Source: Puffinus mauretanicus (lineage: Eukaryota; Chordata; Aves; Procellariiformes; Procellariidae). From it: DNA of 64,000 nt. The stretch covers positions 310,001 through 374,000 of the forward strand of contig JAJKFH010001538.1 in assembly GCA_023333565.1 (NCBI GenBank), read 5' to 3'. The position numbers and the translations under genes are program-made. Position 1 is the first letter of the stretch, and the number at the start of each line of letters is the position of its first letter. This document shows positions 38,641-51,360 of the stretch, piece after piece. A model generated the notes under the pieces. It was not told where the DNA came from. It did no database searches and was given only the letters and a program-made list of their open reading frames with translations.

Positions 38641-39369
38641 GACCTGCTTCTCCTCCCAGTTACGTGGCTTAGCCCTGGTGTACCCTCACCGGTGTCTGAT
38701 TTATACCCATTTTAACAAGATGAGAATTGGCTCCTTCTACCCATGTACATAAATTACCTTTCCAGGGTCACTGTGATAACGGATTCTGAATAATATACAG
38801 AGTCAATTAATTAGAGTGCTGGTACTCTACTGATCTGTGGAAAGGTCACAGTCATATTTACTTTTTCTACTATTAAAGTGGGCAGTGAAAATCAGTTTTA
38901 CAGTGCATCCATGAGTTTATTTGTCAATGACTTCAAGGCATGTGTGTACTATTCAGCCGTTAAACCACAGTGATTGGTATCTGAGTGACTGTTGTTGCTG
39001 TGGTTATTTGCAAACATGTCACAGCAGCATCATTTGCTGAGCATCTAGGTTTCATATACATGTTTTCCTTTTCTTAAAAATATGTCTTGAAAAGCAGTGA
39101 TGCTGGCATGTCAAAGAACAAATGTACTTTTGGTGGTGTTCAGTTTGTCTTGTTTTTTCCCTCCAACTCTGTAACAACTTATGGTGTGATCAACTTGTAA
39201 ACAGTTTCTGTTTGAAGCAGTCATGTAAAAACTGAGGTTAATAACCAGCCATAAAGTTTGTATATTATGTCAGCATCTTGCTGGCTAGTGAGACAAAATA
39301 AATACTTCTGATGTAAAATGTGATGATTAGAAGGTTTGAATAGCCAAATATTTTTCTTCTATGTATATT

Positions 39370-39395
39370 GAGCTCATGTGATGAGCTCATGTGTT
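39370..39395. repeat. 13-bp tandem duplication
   Basis: GAGCTCATGTGAT is followed directly by GAGCTCATGTGTT. It is a short local duplication with no further meaning that I can see. Confidence 0.85.
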
Positions 39396-42300
39396 AAACT
39401 ATGCTGATCACTCTGAAGAGGCCCCTGGATTTATTTCCATATGACAGTGTATAATCCATTCCCCAATTCTGTTCTGAATTAGCTTTAACATTTGGTAAGG
39501 TCTTTAACTGCAAATATCTAATTTCTTATTCAATATTCAGATTTCCAAATGAAATAAATGACTTATTTACATGCATCAGTAGACCATCTGGTTCCATATG
39601 AGAATTCAACAAAGAATCTATTAATCGTCATGCATGTTTATTCATCATTCTCAATTCATAATTCTTATAAATAATTAAATCAGAGGATCTTTTGCAAATA
39701 AGCCAAATTATTATTTTGAAGCTCCAACCTCCATACCTAAAAGAAAATAAAATTAATAGCTCATGTAAATATCCAAGAAAAGGAAAACAATTACATGAAT
39801 ACATAAAGCACTATAATTTTCTGCAACTAGCTAAGTCCCTTTCATCTCGCATTTAAAACCATAATTACCACCACCAGCAGAACATGCAGAAGACAACAGA
39901 AAGAGAAAACAATGTATAGAAAGAAAGTGTTAAGGTAAATTATGTGAAAGCATCAAGACAAGACAATTTGTCTGTTGCTCTTTACTGTTTCTATAGTCAT
40001 CTCCCCAGCGAGACAGCAGCGCTGGCGTTATGCCCATGTGTTTGGAAGCCTGTGCTGGGCATAGCATTAAAGGAGAATGAGATGTTTTGGGGTGTAAAGG
40101 GAGGCAGTAGTTGAGCTACAATGCAGATAATGGTGAGTAAGGAGTGGGAGCTGGATGGGGACTGGTGGGCACCTCTGGGAGGATGTGCTGCAGAAGAAGC
40201 TGGCAGGAACGCTGCTGGGAATGCTGCTGTGCGAGGTGGGACAGAGACTCTGCTGTGGGACCCAAACCAGCACGGATGGGGAGGCCGTGGAAGGAGCTCA
40301 GGTGATTGCTATGTGGATGGGAATAATAAAATAGATGGAGTTATTTTTGAATAAAGCATAGCTAGCAAGAGAGGACAGACGTACGGTATTACTTCTCAGA
40401 TGATTTTGGATAGTTCATGGCTGGGAGAAGTCTGTAATAGTCTGTGGGGCAACATTTTAAGGGGGAGCACAGATTTCCTTTGCTAAAGTGTCTGGAAAAT
40501 TAAAAATACATGGATGATCGTGGTCTTTTGGGGGAGATTTTGAGGTACATCTAAATAGCATCCGTGCATCCCTAGAGCCACTGGAGCCTTATATTTTCTC
40601 CGAGCCACTCCAAGCATTATTTCTGGAAATGAAGAGTCCTCGGGCACATAGTATTTTCACTGTGAGTGACTTCAAGCTGGAAAATGTGATTCATTTGAGC
40701 TAAAATGTAATTTCCAGAATAGTCATCTCTCACAGCTTATCTTCTGGAAAAAAAAGACTTCTCGGCATGTCAGCAGGTGAAAAGGTTGGACACCTGCTGC
40801 AACTTACGGATGGTGTTTTATTACTTTCACATTTCTTATTTTAACTTCATGGCCTGACATAGTCATTACCTTTTCAAGGACATAGTTTTTAAAAGTATTG
40901 GGAGTCTTCTATCCAGAGCATACTGAAACTCCCGTAATGTAAGACATAAATGTGCCTAATGCATCTCTTTCACTCTCATGCAGAGCCTTGGAAATGACAT
41001 GGCTGTGTTCATTACGTACGGATGGTTTGTCTCAAGTTCTTCTTCCAGGTTGCTGTAATTTTAAAAATTGATATCCTTATTCCTACAGCAAAGAAGGGTA
41101 CAAAATTAGTAATGATTTATGGGTGCTCCCCTCTGATTTATTAATCCAAATTACATAGCTCCGTAATGAGAGAGATTGTTCCTACCTGATATTTTTTAAG
41201 GGTTCTGCATGAGCATATTGGGGTTGGAATTTTCAAAAGATCTAAATCCCACTAAATATTAGACTAGTCTAAACCTCGAACAGGATTGACAACTGTCAGC
41301 TTCAAATCAGAGGCTAAAGCCTGGGCCCTGGAAAATGAACTGCCTTTCCTGAAATCTCAGTTCAGACATCCATCCATCCCGCTGGTATTTCATCTCTTCA
41401 TTCCAAGAGTGAAAAATAGGCTTTTTTCATCCAAAGTTGATGGTTTAACTCCTTCCTGTTAAAACCTGTGCTTAAAACCTGGGTGTGATGCACCTTAAAG
41501 TTGCAGGTTTTACTTTCCTTGTGGTGGCATCAAGCAGCACCGATGGGAAGGCCACCAGATTCCTGCACTGCGTTGCCTGAGAGCGAAATTCATATTTGGT
41601 AGTGATGTTCTCTGAGCCTCGCAAGTTTGTAAGAGCTGTTCGTAAGGGGCTGTTGGAGCCTCACATCTCCTGTTACCAGGCACATCAACAGGAATCTTAA
41701 TGAGCAAAATCACAAACCACAAGTGGAAGCTATCTGAATCATTATCAGCAGTAGGAGGCTTTTCTTTCCTTTGGATGTATACCGGTGACAATTGTAATAC
41801 GAATTTAGTCCCTCCTTGATTGTTCTTCCCTGCTGTCTGATTTCTCTGGCTGTTTGTATAATGCTGTGGATGGCCCTAAAATAGAAAAATGAATTCCAGG
41901 TTCCCAATCTTCAACCTTTCAGGCTCAGTTTCAGTTGTACAAGAAGAACATTTGTTGAACAGGCAGAAGAGGACGGACGTGCTCATCTGTGCTCTATGCT
42001 TTTGTTGAAAATATTCTTCCACCCTCTGCCTCCACAAATCCCTCGGAGGAGCGTTGCGGGCAGTGCTGCACTGCTGTGTTTTCATTGAAGGTGGCCGGCG
42101 AGAGAAAGTCGGGAAAACGTATTTTGGAGCATGTTAGGTGTGTTGGGTTTGGCGGGGGTGTCTCTTGTGTTTTACTGCGGCCAAGAGATGCTATTTCAGT
42201 GTTTCAGGCGTTCAGGTTAGAGAAAACCTGGAACAGGTTTTATAGGAAGATTTATGCAGCTTCCGGAGACAAGTGTGCACACGCTCGTAATTATTGTTCA

Positions 42301-45090
42301 CCCGTAAGTTTGCCGAAATCTAACTCGGTCTCCTGAGTGACAAGTATAAACTACCGTGCAATTGTTTTTCCCTTTTTTAATGAACTCATAACCTCATTTG
42401 TATGTTGAATGAGGAATCAATGCAATCAGACCGCAGAAAGCAGGTATTCTGTATAGATCAGACTGTAAGATATTAGCAGCTGAAACATTACCCTACATTC
42501 CGTCACCATTTATAGAGGTAATGGAAAATATTGATTTCAAATGCCATTGCCAAAATATGAGAGCATATTTTAAAACTTGCTTGCTCTTGGAATTTCATTT
42601 CCCCTATCAAAAACTTTTTGAGGATGCCCGAATAACTACTCGGACACTAATATTTTCTCTTCTCAGCCTGGTTAGTGAAGAAGTGGTGTCCAAAAAACAT
42701 ATAAAGATTTTTCTGGCTGCCTGTGATAGAGAAATAGATAGTGTCACTGGGATAGCAAGTACTGATGAAAAGATAAGTAACTGAAGCTAAGAAATTGGTG
42801 TAAATCGGAAATTGTCATTGCTTAGTATACGCTAATGACATCTTTTTGTTTTACATCAATTCCTCAGCATATGATTTGTTTGATGGTTTTATTTTTGAAG
42901 GTTCTTTAATAAAAAATTCTCATACATTGTATCCTAACAAATAGAAGAACTATACATTAATGTTTTCATGATGTGGACATATTTATTACGCTTCTTTTGT
43001 CATCATGCATGCGGAAACATGTGCTCATGGAGTCCACAGGTGTCCAGAACTCTTCCCCAAAAGCTAGAAATTGAAGTGGTAATAGATTTAGTAGTAATTG
43101 TTCTACATATGACATAGCACAAGGGTAGCTTTTAAAATTTTTTAATATGTGTAAAGCTAGCTGGAAAAACTGATGAACAGCTCTGTCAAAGTGCAGATCA
43201 GTTGAAATTAAAATGCTTCGTGTAATCATGCTGTTATTGCAGAAAACTTAATGTCTAAGGGGGAGAAGGCACTAAGGAGATGATAAATTCAGGTAACGTC
43301 AAACATCCCATTTCGACATTTTTTGAATGAAATGTTTCAGTACTTCCTTTCAAAGCGTCTTTCCATTTTTTGAAAGACTTTTTAAAGACTCAATTATCTT
43401 TTTATCTTTTTTTCATAAGCAAGTGTCAGATTATATCAGAGTCCAGTATTGTAAAGTTCAGGCCTGCACATCTGTAAAATATATGCCTCTTTTATACCTC
43501 AAAAAAAAAGTTTTGAGATTCGAATGCTTGAGGAGTTCTCATTATTTCTTGATCATTAGTGAACCAAAGTGAAAAAGGTATCCTGCTGGCACTGCCAGCA
43601 ACACTGTTTTTCTTTTCTTTGTTGTCTAACAGTACTAGTGAATGAACAACCAATCTTAAGTGAAATAATGAAATACCCCAAATTTAAGCTAAATCTTTTT
43701 TACATATTAAAAAAAAAAATATTGTTGGGTTCTTTTTTTCCCCCAAAATCTCAGGTTTTCTTTATTCCTTTGTCTTTCCATTATAGCCTAGATTAAAGAC
43801 ACGATACTTGAGCAAGACAAGAAGCAAATAATAAAGAAATACTTTTTGAATGGTACCAGAGGCTTCCCGTCCCCTCTCCAGGTGTGGGAAGCGGAGGCGG
43901 CCCGGAGACCGAGAGCAGCCTTCCAGATATTCAGACGCTTTTTCTGCAGCGTGCAGGGAGGAGTGCGTGGGGTGCGCCCAGGGAGCGCCTGTGGGGGCTG
44001 AAAGCAGAAGTGGAAGACACGCTGCTGCATCTGCGGCTCAGGTTTAATCAGAAGTTAACCGTTGCCTTTGCAGGAATACATTAAATGGGCCTTGTTTTTA
44101 CAGAATTTATTGTGCATCGTAGTAGAGATGCGAGTCTCCTCTTTGTCTGTGCAAATGTTATCACTGTGATAAAACATACTGTGGTAAGCATAAAGCAGCG
44201 CTTATGTAAGCTGAAACCTCTGAAACATGAGTTTGTATATAAAATGTCTGCTAACAAATTTGTGGTAACATAGTTTAACAGAAAGTCCGTAGGAGAAGAG
44301 AAAGGAAACCCAGTAGCCCGTGGCAGTTACAGTAAGTCTGGGTGCTGAGGCTTAGGGCAGTTTAATGAATGTAATATGATAAACATTCCATAGGTGGGAG
44401 AAAAGCTGCAGATCTGAGAGAAGGAGTGGTGTTAGGTGAGATCATTTTATCAATCTAATTGGAAAAAACCTCATAAATGCGTGACTGGAGTTATTCTGAC
44501 GTCGCACACACAAATATGCTCATTAGCATCCCTTGACGGGCTCTGAGCAGCAGCGAGGCAGGCTGCTCCGGACACCCCCCTTCCCTTGAATTTCCTTCTG
44601 CGGGGTCTGACGCGCTTTCATTTCTTGCTCCTAACCTGATGACTGGGATCGGGGCTGTCAAGCGAGGGGCCTGCCCTCGTATTGGGGTACAGGGTTTACG
44701 GGTGACGCAGCGAGCCGGTGGAGAACATGCTGGACCAGGGTGGCTGGGTGTACTCGAGGGGGCTGTACCACATTGTGCCTAATTTCTGTGCTGAACTGAC
44801 CTCTCGGTGTGACTGTTGCCCTAAGCAAAGTTCACACCTGCCTGCAAAGAGCATATTATGGCTGCAATGTGAAAAGAGAATAGCTGTTCTTCCTTCTGCA
44901 GACCCAGTTTTATCCTCTGTCTGGTGAATTTTGCGAAATTGATTCCTTCCCAGGCATTGAGCAGACTGGTATGAAAGAGCAGGTGTAAATTTGTCACGCT
45001 CAGTGTCAAAGTCCCAGAGGAAAGGATGCTTCAGATCACCGACAAGCTTCAGAGAGAGCACAGCTTTTATCCCCCACTCTCTTTTTCTTA

Positions 45091-45158
45091 GTTTTGGGTT
45101 TTTTTGGTGGGTTTGGGGGTTTTTTTTGGTGTGGTGTGTTTTGTTTTTTTTTTTTTTG
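45091..45158. repeat. T/G-rich low-complexity tract
   Basis: The plus strand is almost entirely T and G, with runs of G3, G3, G5 and long T runs. The minus strand is an A/C tract. Similar but shorter tracts occur at 852-890, 10610-10637 and 47455-47480. Confidence 0.85.
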
Positions 45159-46984
45159 TCTGTACCATGTCCAGAAATAGAGCTTGTTGTTGAGTCCTGC
45201 CCTGGTGCGGTTTCTCCATGGGCCTTCTTGCTGGGGGAGTTTGTTCCTTGAAGGTGGCTTCTGCTGGAGCACAAATTAAAGCCTGCCCGGCTGCTCATAG
45301 CCTTTCCACTTGTTCATAGGGACCAGGACTGATCTCATCTGGTAGGAAAATCACTGAACCATAGCTCCCATGGGTATTTGGGTACAGAGCCATCCCCACT
45401 TTTGTGATAGACATCAGCGATGTCTAACTGTCAAGCATCTTTCTCTTCTCATGCCTATTCAGAGACAGGTGGAAAACGGATTGCGGTCTAACTACTGAAC
45501 AGTTTGGGTTCCTGTATTATCTGCTGCATTCAGGTTGACTCATTCCAGGATTATGTAGGCATTTTATTCACTGTGTTATTACTGGAAAGTTCTTTCTGCA
45601 GAGGCTTGGAATATAAAACTGAAAATATTCTGATTGTAAACTGCCTAAGATAATATGCAGTGTGTTGTAAAAGTAGGTCCTGTCTGTGCAACACTAATTC
45701 CACAACTGCAGAAACCGTAGTAAGTGTTAAACCTGTTCCTGCTACCATGTAAGTGTTTTTGGTAACTGCCAAAATTGAGATTCTCATCACAGAAAAATCT
45801 GTAGTCTGCCTTCTCTTTGCATTTCATTTTTTTCTAGCTAAAAAACAGTCTTTCAATGCATTACCACTCAAAGTTTCAGGTATTTTCTCCAAGATTATGA
45901 CAATCCAGGAATTTCAAAGACGTGGGAGGTTATAAACTCTCTCCTGAAATGTGCCATAAAGCAGAAAAAGGAGCCAGAATTCATATTATTTCATTGCTCT
46001 GCTACACCTCAAAGGAGCTGTCGTCTGAGGGGCATGCGGCTCTTGAATTAAAATTAAGCTAAAGAGACTTCAGCAGTACTGGGGGGTTCTTTCTGTGATT
46101 TTTACCCTAATTTATCTCTTCTACCCAGGTCCCTGTGTTGGATTTCTGAGATGCGATGCTGACTGAGCTTTCCATCATTAGATGGCTACACCCTTCTCTT
46201 TAGCGAATCAGGTCAAAATGTGATTGTTTTTCCTTTAAGAGCAAAAATTATTTATCTAAAGAGTAAGTTTCTCTCTCAGAATTTCTTCAGTTTAAAAGTC
46301 TAGTATGTTTGGGGTTTTTTTGTTTCTCCCTGCTAGCTCCTGGCAATGTGAGCAGCTTTGAAACACAAATATTTATGGATGTGGCAGTGTTTGGATTAGG
46401 GAATGAAGAGTCCGGATCAGCTGTGTAGCTTATCTTTTTAAGAGAATGACTATTACGAGCATGGGTATACTCTTTAGATAACATCTTACAGCTTGGATTC
46501 CAGAGAACATGTTTGATTAAAAAGTAGCCCAAAGAAAGAAGAGGTTCATTTTACAGCTTCCTGCAACGATACAGGATTTAGGACCATTTCTCAGTTCCTT
46601 GGCAACATGTCCATGCCTGGGGAAAAAAAAAGTTTATGAATAGACATACTTAGAAAATAGTTGTTATGGTTAGAGTAGCATCTGAATGCCACAAGCTGTG
46701 CTGGGCTCCAGGGCCCAGGTGCTCTCGCAAGCCCGTAGGCAACAGCAGACCCGGAGGCAGGACAGCTTGCCCAGTCGTGGAGAGCAGCGGCGTGGGGATG
46801 GAGCCAGACGCCCAGGGTCCTGCTGCTCGGCTGGGCACTGGAAAGGGAAATGGTTCTTGGCCCCGTATCCCATCAAAATCCAGCCAAAAAGTGACTTTAG
46901 GAAGTGATTTATATTTGTTCCCTGGGTAAACAGAGAACTCTTTACTAGGTTCTGCCAGTCCAGCACCTTGCAGGCACAGTTAGA

Positions 46985-47170
46985 TTAACTTTTAGAAAAA
47001 TAAAAAAAAAAATGGCCCAGCTAATTAATGCCCTAGGAATTCTATAGAAGGCCTTATGACACCTACATTAATACCAAATGAGTTCATTATGATTAATGTT
47101 ATTAAAATAAATGTCATGGGAATGAATAATGGCTTGGTCATTATTTTAAAGTGTTGCCACTGGATCTATA
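46985..47170. promoter_or_regulatory. candidate AT-rich regulatory element
   Basis: This dense cluster of TAATTA/ATTAAT-type words includes CTAATTAATG at 47021-47030 and GATTAATG near 47091. There are no ORFs and no repeat signature. The composition suggests a homeodomain-binding enhancer, but conservation cannot be seen from one sequence. Confidence 0.25.
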
Positions 47171-50100
47171 AAAGCTAATGATTCAATTCTGGGGAAGTAA
47201 TTCTGCATGTTCATGTCTAAAACCTGTGGAGAATTCAAACTTTTCTGCAAAAAATAGCCATGCAAATAACGTGAAAAGGTGTGTGTATTCTCTGAAAAGC
47301 AGAACGTGCCCTGGCTTCAGGAAGGTCTGGTTTCCTAGGGCTGAAAGGTGGGATGAGAAGCTCTCTGACAGGAGAATTTCTTTGTGCTTGACGATGGTTT
47401 CAGAATTGTTCATGCTGATTTTGGGTTTAGGTTTTCATCAGGGCAGATTTTTCCTTTTTTTGTTTGTTTGTTTTTTTCTGTTCCTTTTTAAAGGAGAGTT
47501 TGGGCTTCTGTCTGTGAATTCAGAATGAGGTGATTTCTCAGATCCATATGTCCTAACGTTTGTCTTTGCATTGCATTGTTTGTACCAGATAATTTTGTAT
47601 AAACAATTTAAAAGTGAAAAGGGCCAGACTGAAAGCATTTTCATTCAGGCAGAGCGTATGTATCGGCAATGGAGACACCCCACGCTGGTCTTGAGTTCTT
47701 CTCCCGCTTGCAGCCATGCTGAGTGCGTGTGCCTGTCGTACTGTCGGTACGTGTGGCACGTGGCTGTGGTGCCAGAAGTAATTTTGGCTGGTTTTAGCAT
47801 AGCATTGCTCAGCTTGAGTAGATCCAGTCAATGCAGCCTCTGCTGAGGAACGTGTTGGGGTTGGGAGCGCCTCTGTAGCTGTTGTACTGCATTAGATTTT
47901 CTAATAATTTAAGCAATTACTTCTGACTACTTTTTGACTACGCTTCTACCACGTAAATGCTTTCCTCCTGTTTCTTGTCGTCTGCATGGTTACAGTTTAA
48001 TTGCGCTCTTGGAGCTCACGGGTGTGAGATGTGCTGGAGGCGGCAGCGTGATCATGAGCGGCTCTGCTGCAGCAGGAGGACGTTCGACATGAAACCATCC
48101 CGTTTGTCGTGAGGCGGCTGGGCATGGCAAAAGAGTGGGGAGCAGGGTCTTACCTCGGAGAGAAGTAACACGGTTGTAAAGAAACCAGGAATTTGAATTG
48201 TGAAGACTATAATTTGAATTATGAGCAAGGCACTATAAAATAACCTTGCATATAAAACAAGTGGTGAAAAAGATTACATCTTCCAGACACCTGGTCAGAG
48301 TCCTCAGAAGTAGTTACCTGAAGGGGATAAGGGAGCTGCCAGAGTTGCGTTGCCTTCAAGATCTATCCTGGCTTTTGGGGAAAGGGCTGCTGGCTGGCCA
48401 GCACTGACTTGTCAGATTAAAACATGGTGTCAACTCATGGAATTTAGGTGTTTAGGTGTATCATGCAATACGAAGTGTGTTAAACAGGCAAATCCCATAA
48501 AGGATGCCTCAAGCTTGAGAAAGTCATGGCTAGTGCCACAGACGTCTGTCCTAGCCTCCTGCTGGGCTACCACCAGGTGAATAGCTTCTGCTCTTCTTTC
48601 TCTGACTTTGCAGTGGTTCAAAATCCTCTTCTGAGAATTTATCGGGGTAGTAGTGGAGCTCCTGGTTCCCCACTAGCGCTGCCCACATGTGACACAGCCC
48701 TCGCTCTCCCAAAGCCTGGCCGAGATTGGATTTTGTTCACCCTAGCTCTTCTCATTGCTTTGTGAGATTACTCAGTATTTATAATAAATTATTAATGTTT
48801 GAAAATTGCTTTAAAGATTAGGAACGGATACTCATTTAAGACTTTTCACATTCTTAGGGAATCTTGAAGGAGTGAAAATGAAGCCTTTTGGAGAGTGGTG
48901 TACAACAGGACAGTGTAATTGAGATTCAGGCTGCATGCTTTTGTAAAGAGCTAGGTAAATATTAAACACTGTTATTGTGATTTATTGATTTATATAGCAT
49001 TTTTGTGGCACGTACTAAATTGCTTGTAGGTTTAAAACTGAAACATGGCTATTTATGGGACTCAGTTCAGTAAAAAATTCATCCAGTCCTAATGTAAAAA
49101 CATGTTCTGTTCATTCAGAACACTTGGAATTTACACAGAATGGCAAAAATTGGAATTTTGCTGGGTTGTAAGAGTTGATATGAGATTGATAATGACAAAA
49201 ATAGTCTGCTTTTTGCTTTTGTTACATATTTAAATTGCTCTCTTTTCATTATTCACCTCTTACTTTGGTTTTCCTAACACAGTACAGTAGTCTTACAAAC
49301 AGCATAAACTTGTCCTTACAAAAAAGAAAAGGCTAAGAATGAAAATATTTACATTATTGTCAGTTTAAAACCAATTATTTTCAGTGTAGTGCTTTTTACC
49401 TATGCAAATCTTCTTAGCAACTTGCGAAGCCTTGTGAGATGTTCTTTAGAAGCTTGATTAAAGTCTCAGCTGGAATAAAATATTTAGCAAAAAGATGTTT
49501 CCATACTCTTCAATTGCTCCTTAATGAATCGCCTTTGTTAACCTACTAGGAGACATCCTGTTTCATTCAAGGTCTGCTTGTAATTTTTCCCTTTTGGCTT
49601 AGTATAATATATGTAAATTCATTTTGGGGTGTATGATCCAATCATAAAAAAAAAGAATAAGAGCCTTACTGCCACTGATAGCGTTTTGTTTGTAGGGATA
49701 AAGGAACGGAAACAGACTATCGGTCTGCCTTGGAGGGCCCGTGGCAGACGGCGTGCTGGCAGGGGCAGCCACTTCGGTCGCCTCCCTTTGCCGCCGCTCA
49801 GGGATGCGGCTGTGCGTGAGCCAGAGCAGAGGGAGCCCTTCCCGAGAGCTCCGCCGAGGCAATGGGTGGCAGGGCAGCACCTCCTCCGCTTCAGAGCAGA
49901 GGTGATACTATTCTTAAAATGGACAATAAAAAGGATATAGAACATGAGGAAAGAGATCAATATTTGATTTCAAGTATTGCCAAAACAGTGCAGTAAAGTT
50001 TAAGAGGTATGTCTTACTGTGAAGTTAAAATCACTAGGGGTGTAAGAATGTAATAAGGGATAAAATTTATGTAATTTATATAATTATTTTTAAAGCAATG

Positions 50101-50559
50101 CATTTGCCCGGTCACAAAACTATTTTAACTGTGGTGACGTAAGATCTAATTAATGAAATGACATTGGGAGAAGAGGTACAAATCTGCAGAGTGTGCATTT
50201 TACTGCTGCTGATGTAATTATGCCGCAGCAATGGAGCAACACGCTTTAACCCTGACAACGCTGCTGTTTAGAAAACAGCAAGGTGGGTGAGCGCGCAGTG
50301 CCAGACATGCCTGATCTGAAAATGATGACAAAGTTTGTTGACATTACTGAGTTAATCGGGTCGGTGAGGGTAAAGGCTGACTGCAAATAAATGCAGAAGG
50401 TCCTCCTAATGCCAAATGACGAGGTGATGAAAGGGCAGATAAAATTTATTGTAAATAAATGTAAAGTCAGTGTAAAAAGGGAAAGAAATCCAGTCTGACT
50501 TGCAGAAATACATTGATGGGATTTAGGCTGACTAGTTCCACCGAAGGACCAGATCTCAG

Positions 50560-50697
50560 GGCTACAGCAGATAGTTCTACAAAAATGTCAACTCCGTGCT
50601 CAGAGGTGCTCACAAAACGTGCAGAGGATTAGAAGTAGGAAAATTAGGAAAGGAAAGCAAAAGAACATAGAAAACGTGCATATTGGATATTCCTATA
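50560..50697 (+). mobile_element. ancient CR1/L3-like element, left part (interrupted)
   Basis: The sequence from about 50590 to 50697, with CTCAGAGGTGCTCACAAAAC near its start and ATTAGGAAAGGAAAGC inside, follows an old amniote CR1 ORF2 end region as I recall it. It includes the step where the consensus reads a tcattaggaaagg-type block. It stops at the LTR boundary. The matching right part appears after the ERV at about 51783. The match is weak alone but is supported by having the expected partner on the other side. Confidence 0.55.
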
Positions 50698-50939
50698 TGT
50701 CCTGGTTTCGGCTGCGATAGAGTTAAATTTCTTCCTAGTGCTGTGGTTTGGATTTAGTATGAGAAGAATGTTGATAACACACTGATGTTTTCAGTTGTTG
50801 CCAAGTACCCTGCTAGTCAAGGACATTTAGCTCAAGAAGAAAAAAAAAAGAAAAAAAACACCACAAACAAAACAAGTGTTGGGAGGGAGCACAGCCAGAA
50901 CAGCTAGCCCAGCTGGCCAACGGGGTATTCCATACCATG

Positions 50940-50960
50940 TGACGTCACGCTCAGTATATG
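50940..50960 (+). promoter_or_regulatory. LTR core promoter: CRE and TATA-like box
   Basis: The palindrome TGACGTCA at 50940-50947 is a consensus CREB/ATF site. A TATA-like TATATG follows 7 bases later at 50955-50960. Transcription would be expected to start about 25-30 bases downstream, near 50985. Both sites appear intact. Confidence 0.6.
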
Positions 50961-51093
50961 GATGATAGACGTGTTCCAAGAAGTAGAGATTGCTACTTGG
51001 TTATCGGTCAGCGCGGGTGATGAGCGATTGCATTGTGCATCACTCATTTTGTATAATCTATCATTATCGTTATTATTTTCCCTTTTCTGTTCT

Positions 51094-51099
51094 ATTAAA
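51094..51099 (+). promoter_or_regulatory. LTR poly(A) signal ATTAAA
   Basis: ATTAAA is the common variant of the cleavage signal. It lies about 110 bases after the predicted start and is followed by a T-rich stretch, as expected for the R/U5 region of a retroviral LTR. Confidence 0.6.
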
Positions 51100-51247
51100 C
51101 TGTCTTTATCTCAGCCCACGAGTTTTTCTCACTCTTACCCTTCCAATTCTCTCCCGCTGCGGGTGGGGGGGGCGGGAGGGGTGGGGTGTGAGTGAGCGGC
51201 TGTGTGGTATTTGGCTGCCTGCCAGGTTAAACCACAACAGTCCTTTT

Positions 51248-51265
51248 TGGCGCCCAACGTGGGGC
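51248..51265 (+). other. retroviral primer-binding site, tRNA-Lys1,2 type
   Basis: TGGCGCCCAACGTGGGGC is an 18-base match to the PBS used by retroviruses primed with tRNA-Lys1,2, such as Mason-Pfizer-type betaretroviruses. It lies 8 bases after the LTR end. It places the element among class II (beta-like) ERVs by primer choice, though primer use alone does not fix the class. Confidence 0.9.
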
Positions 51266-51360
51266 ACAAAGGGTTGAGATAACGACACGTCTGACCCAAA
51301 CGGGTTAAAACAAATTTGTTATAAGCATTCATTATATCAGTTTCGTACTCGCTGTTCACC

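Larger units (their letters stand above)
36641..50559. other. long non-coding stretch
   Basis: No host gene is recognised. Contents worth naming are a CpG-rich patch at about 38505-38640, a 13-bp tandem duplication at 39370-39395, an AT-rich ORF-free part at about 38760-40060, GC-richer patches at 43855-44030 and 49700-49890, a T/G-rich tract at 45091-45158 and an AT-rich homeodomain-motif stretch at 46985-47170. The longest ORF of the window (44696-45298, minus, 200 codons) crosses the T/G tract and encodes a lysine-rich low-complexity stretch, so I do not accept it as a gene. Confidence 0.5.
50698..51239 (+). mobile_element. ERV 5' LTR (542 bp), avian, tRNA-Lys type
   Basis: The LTR begins TGTCCTGGTTT and ends AAACCACAACA, which are imperfect inverted repeats with the usual TG...CA ends. 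Inside are a CRE-type TGACGTCA (50940-50947), a TATA-like TATATG (50955-50960) and an ATTAAA poly(A) signal (51094-51099), in the correct order for U3, R and U5. A G-rich stretch follows at about 51162-51188. The sequence strongly resembles an LTR family abundant in bird genomes. An A-rich patch at 50838-50875 looks like a local insertion or expansion within U3. The primer-binding site follows 8 bases after the end, which proves this is a 5' LTR and not a solo LTR. Confidence 0.93.

Noticed and set aside
42521..42784. 87-codon plus ORF with mixed hydrophobic and charged residues
   Set aside because: It is AT-rich, with no known domain and no exon signals I can trust.
44696..45298. 200-codon minus-strand ORF, the longest in the window
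   Set aside because: It spans the T/G low-complexity tract, which gives a lysine/threonine/proline-rich stretch. It has no domain and overlaps other ORFs on both strands.
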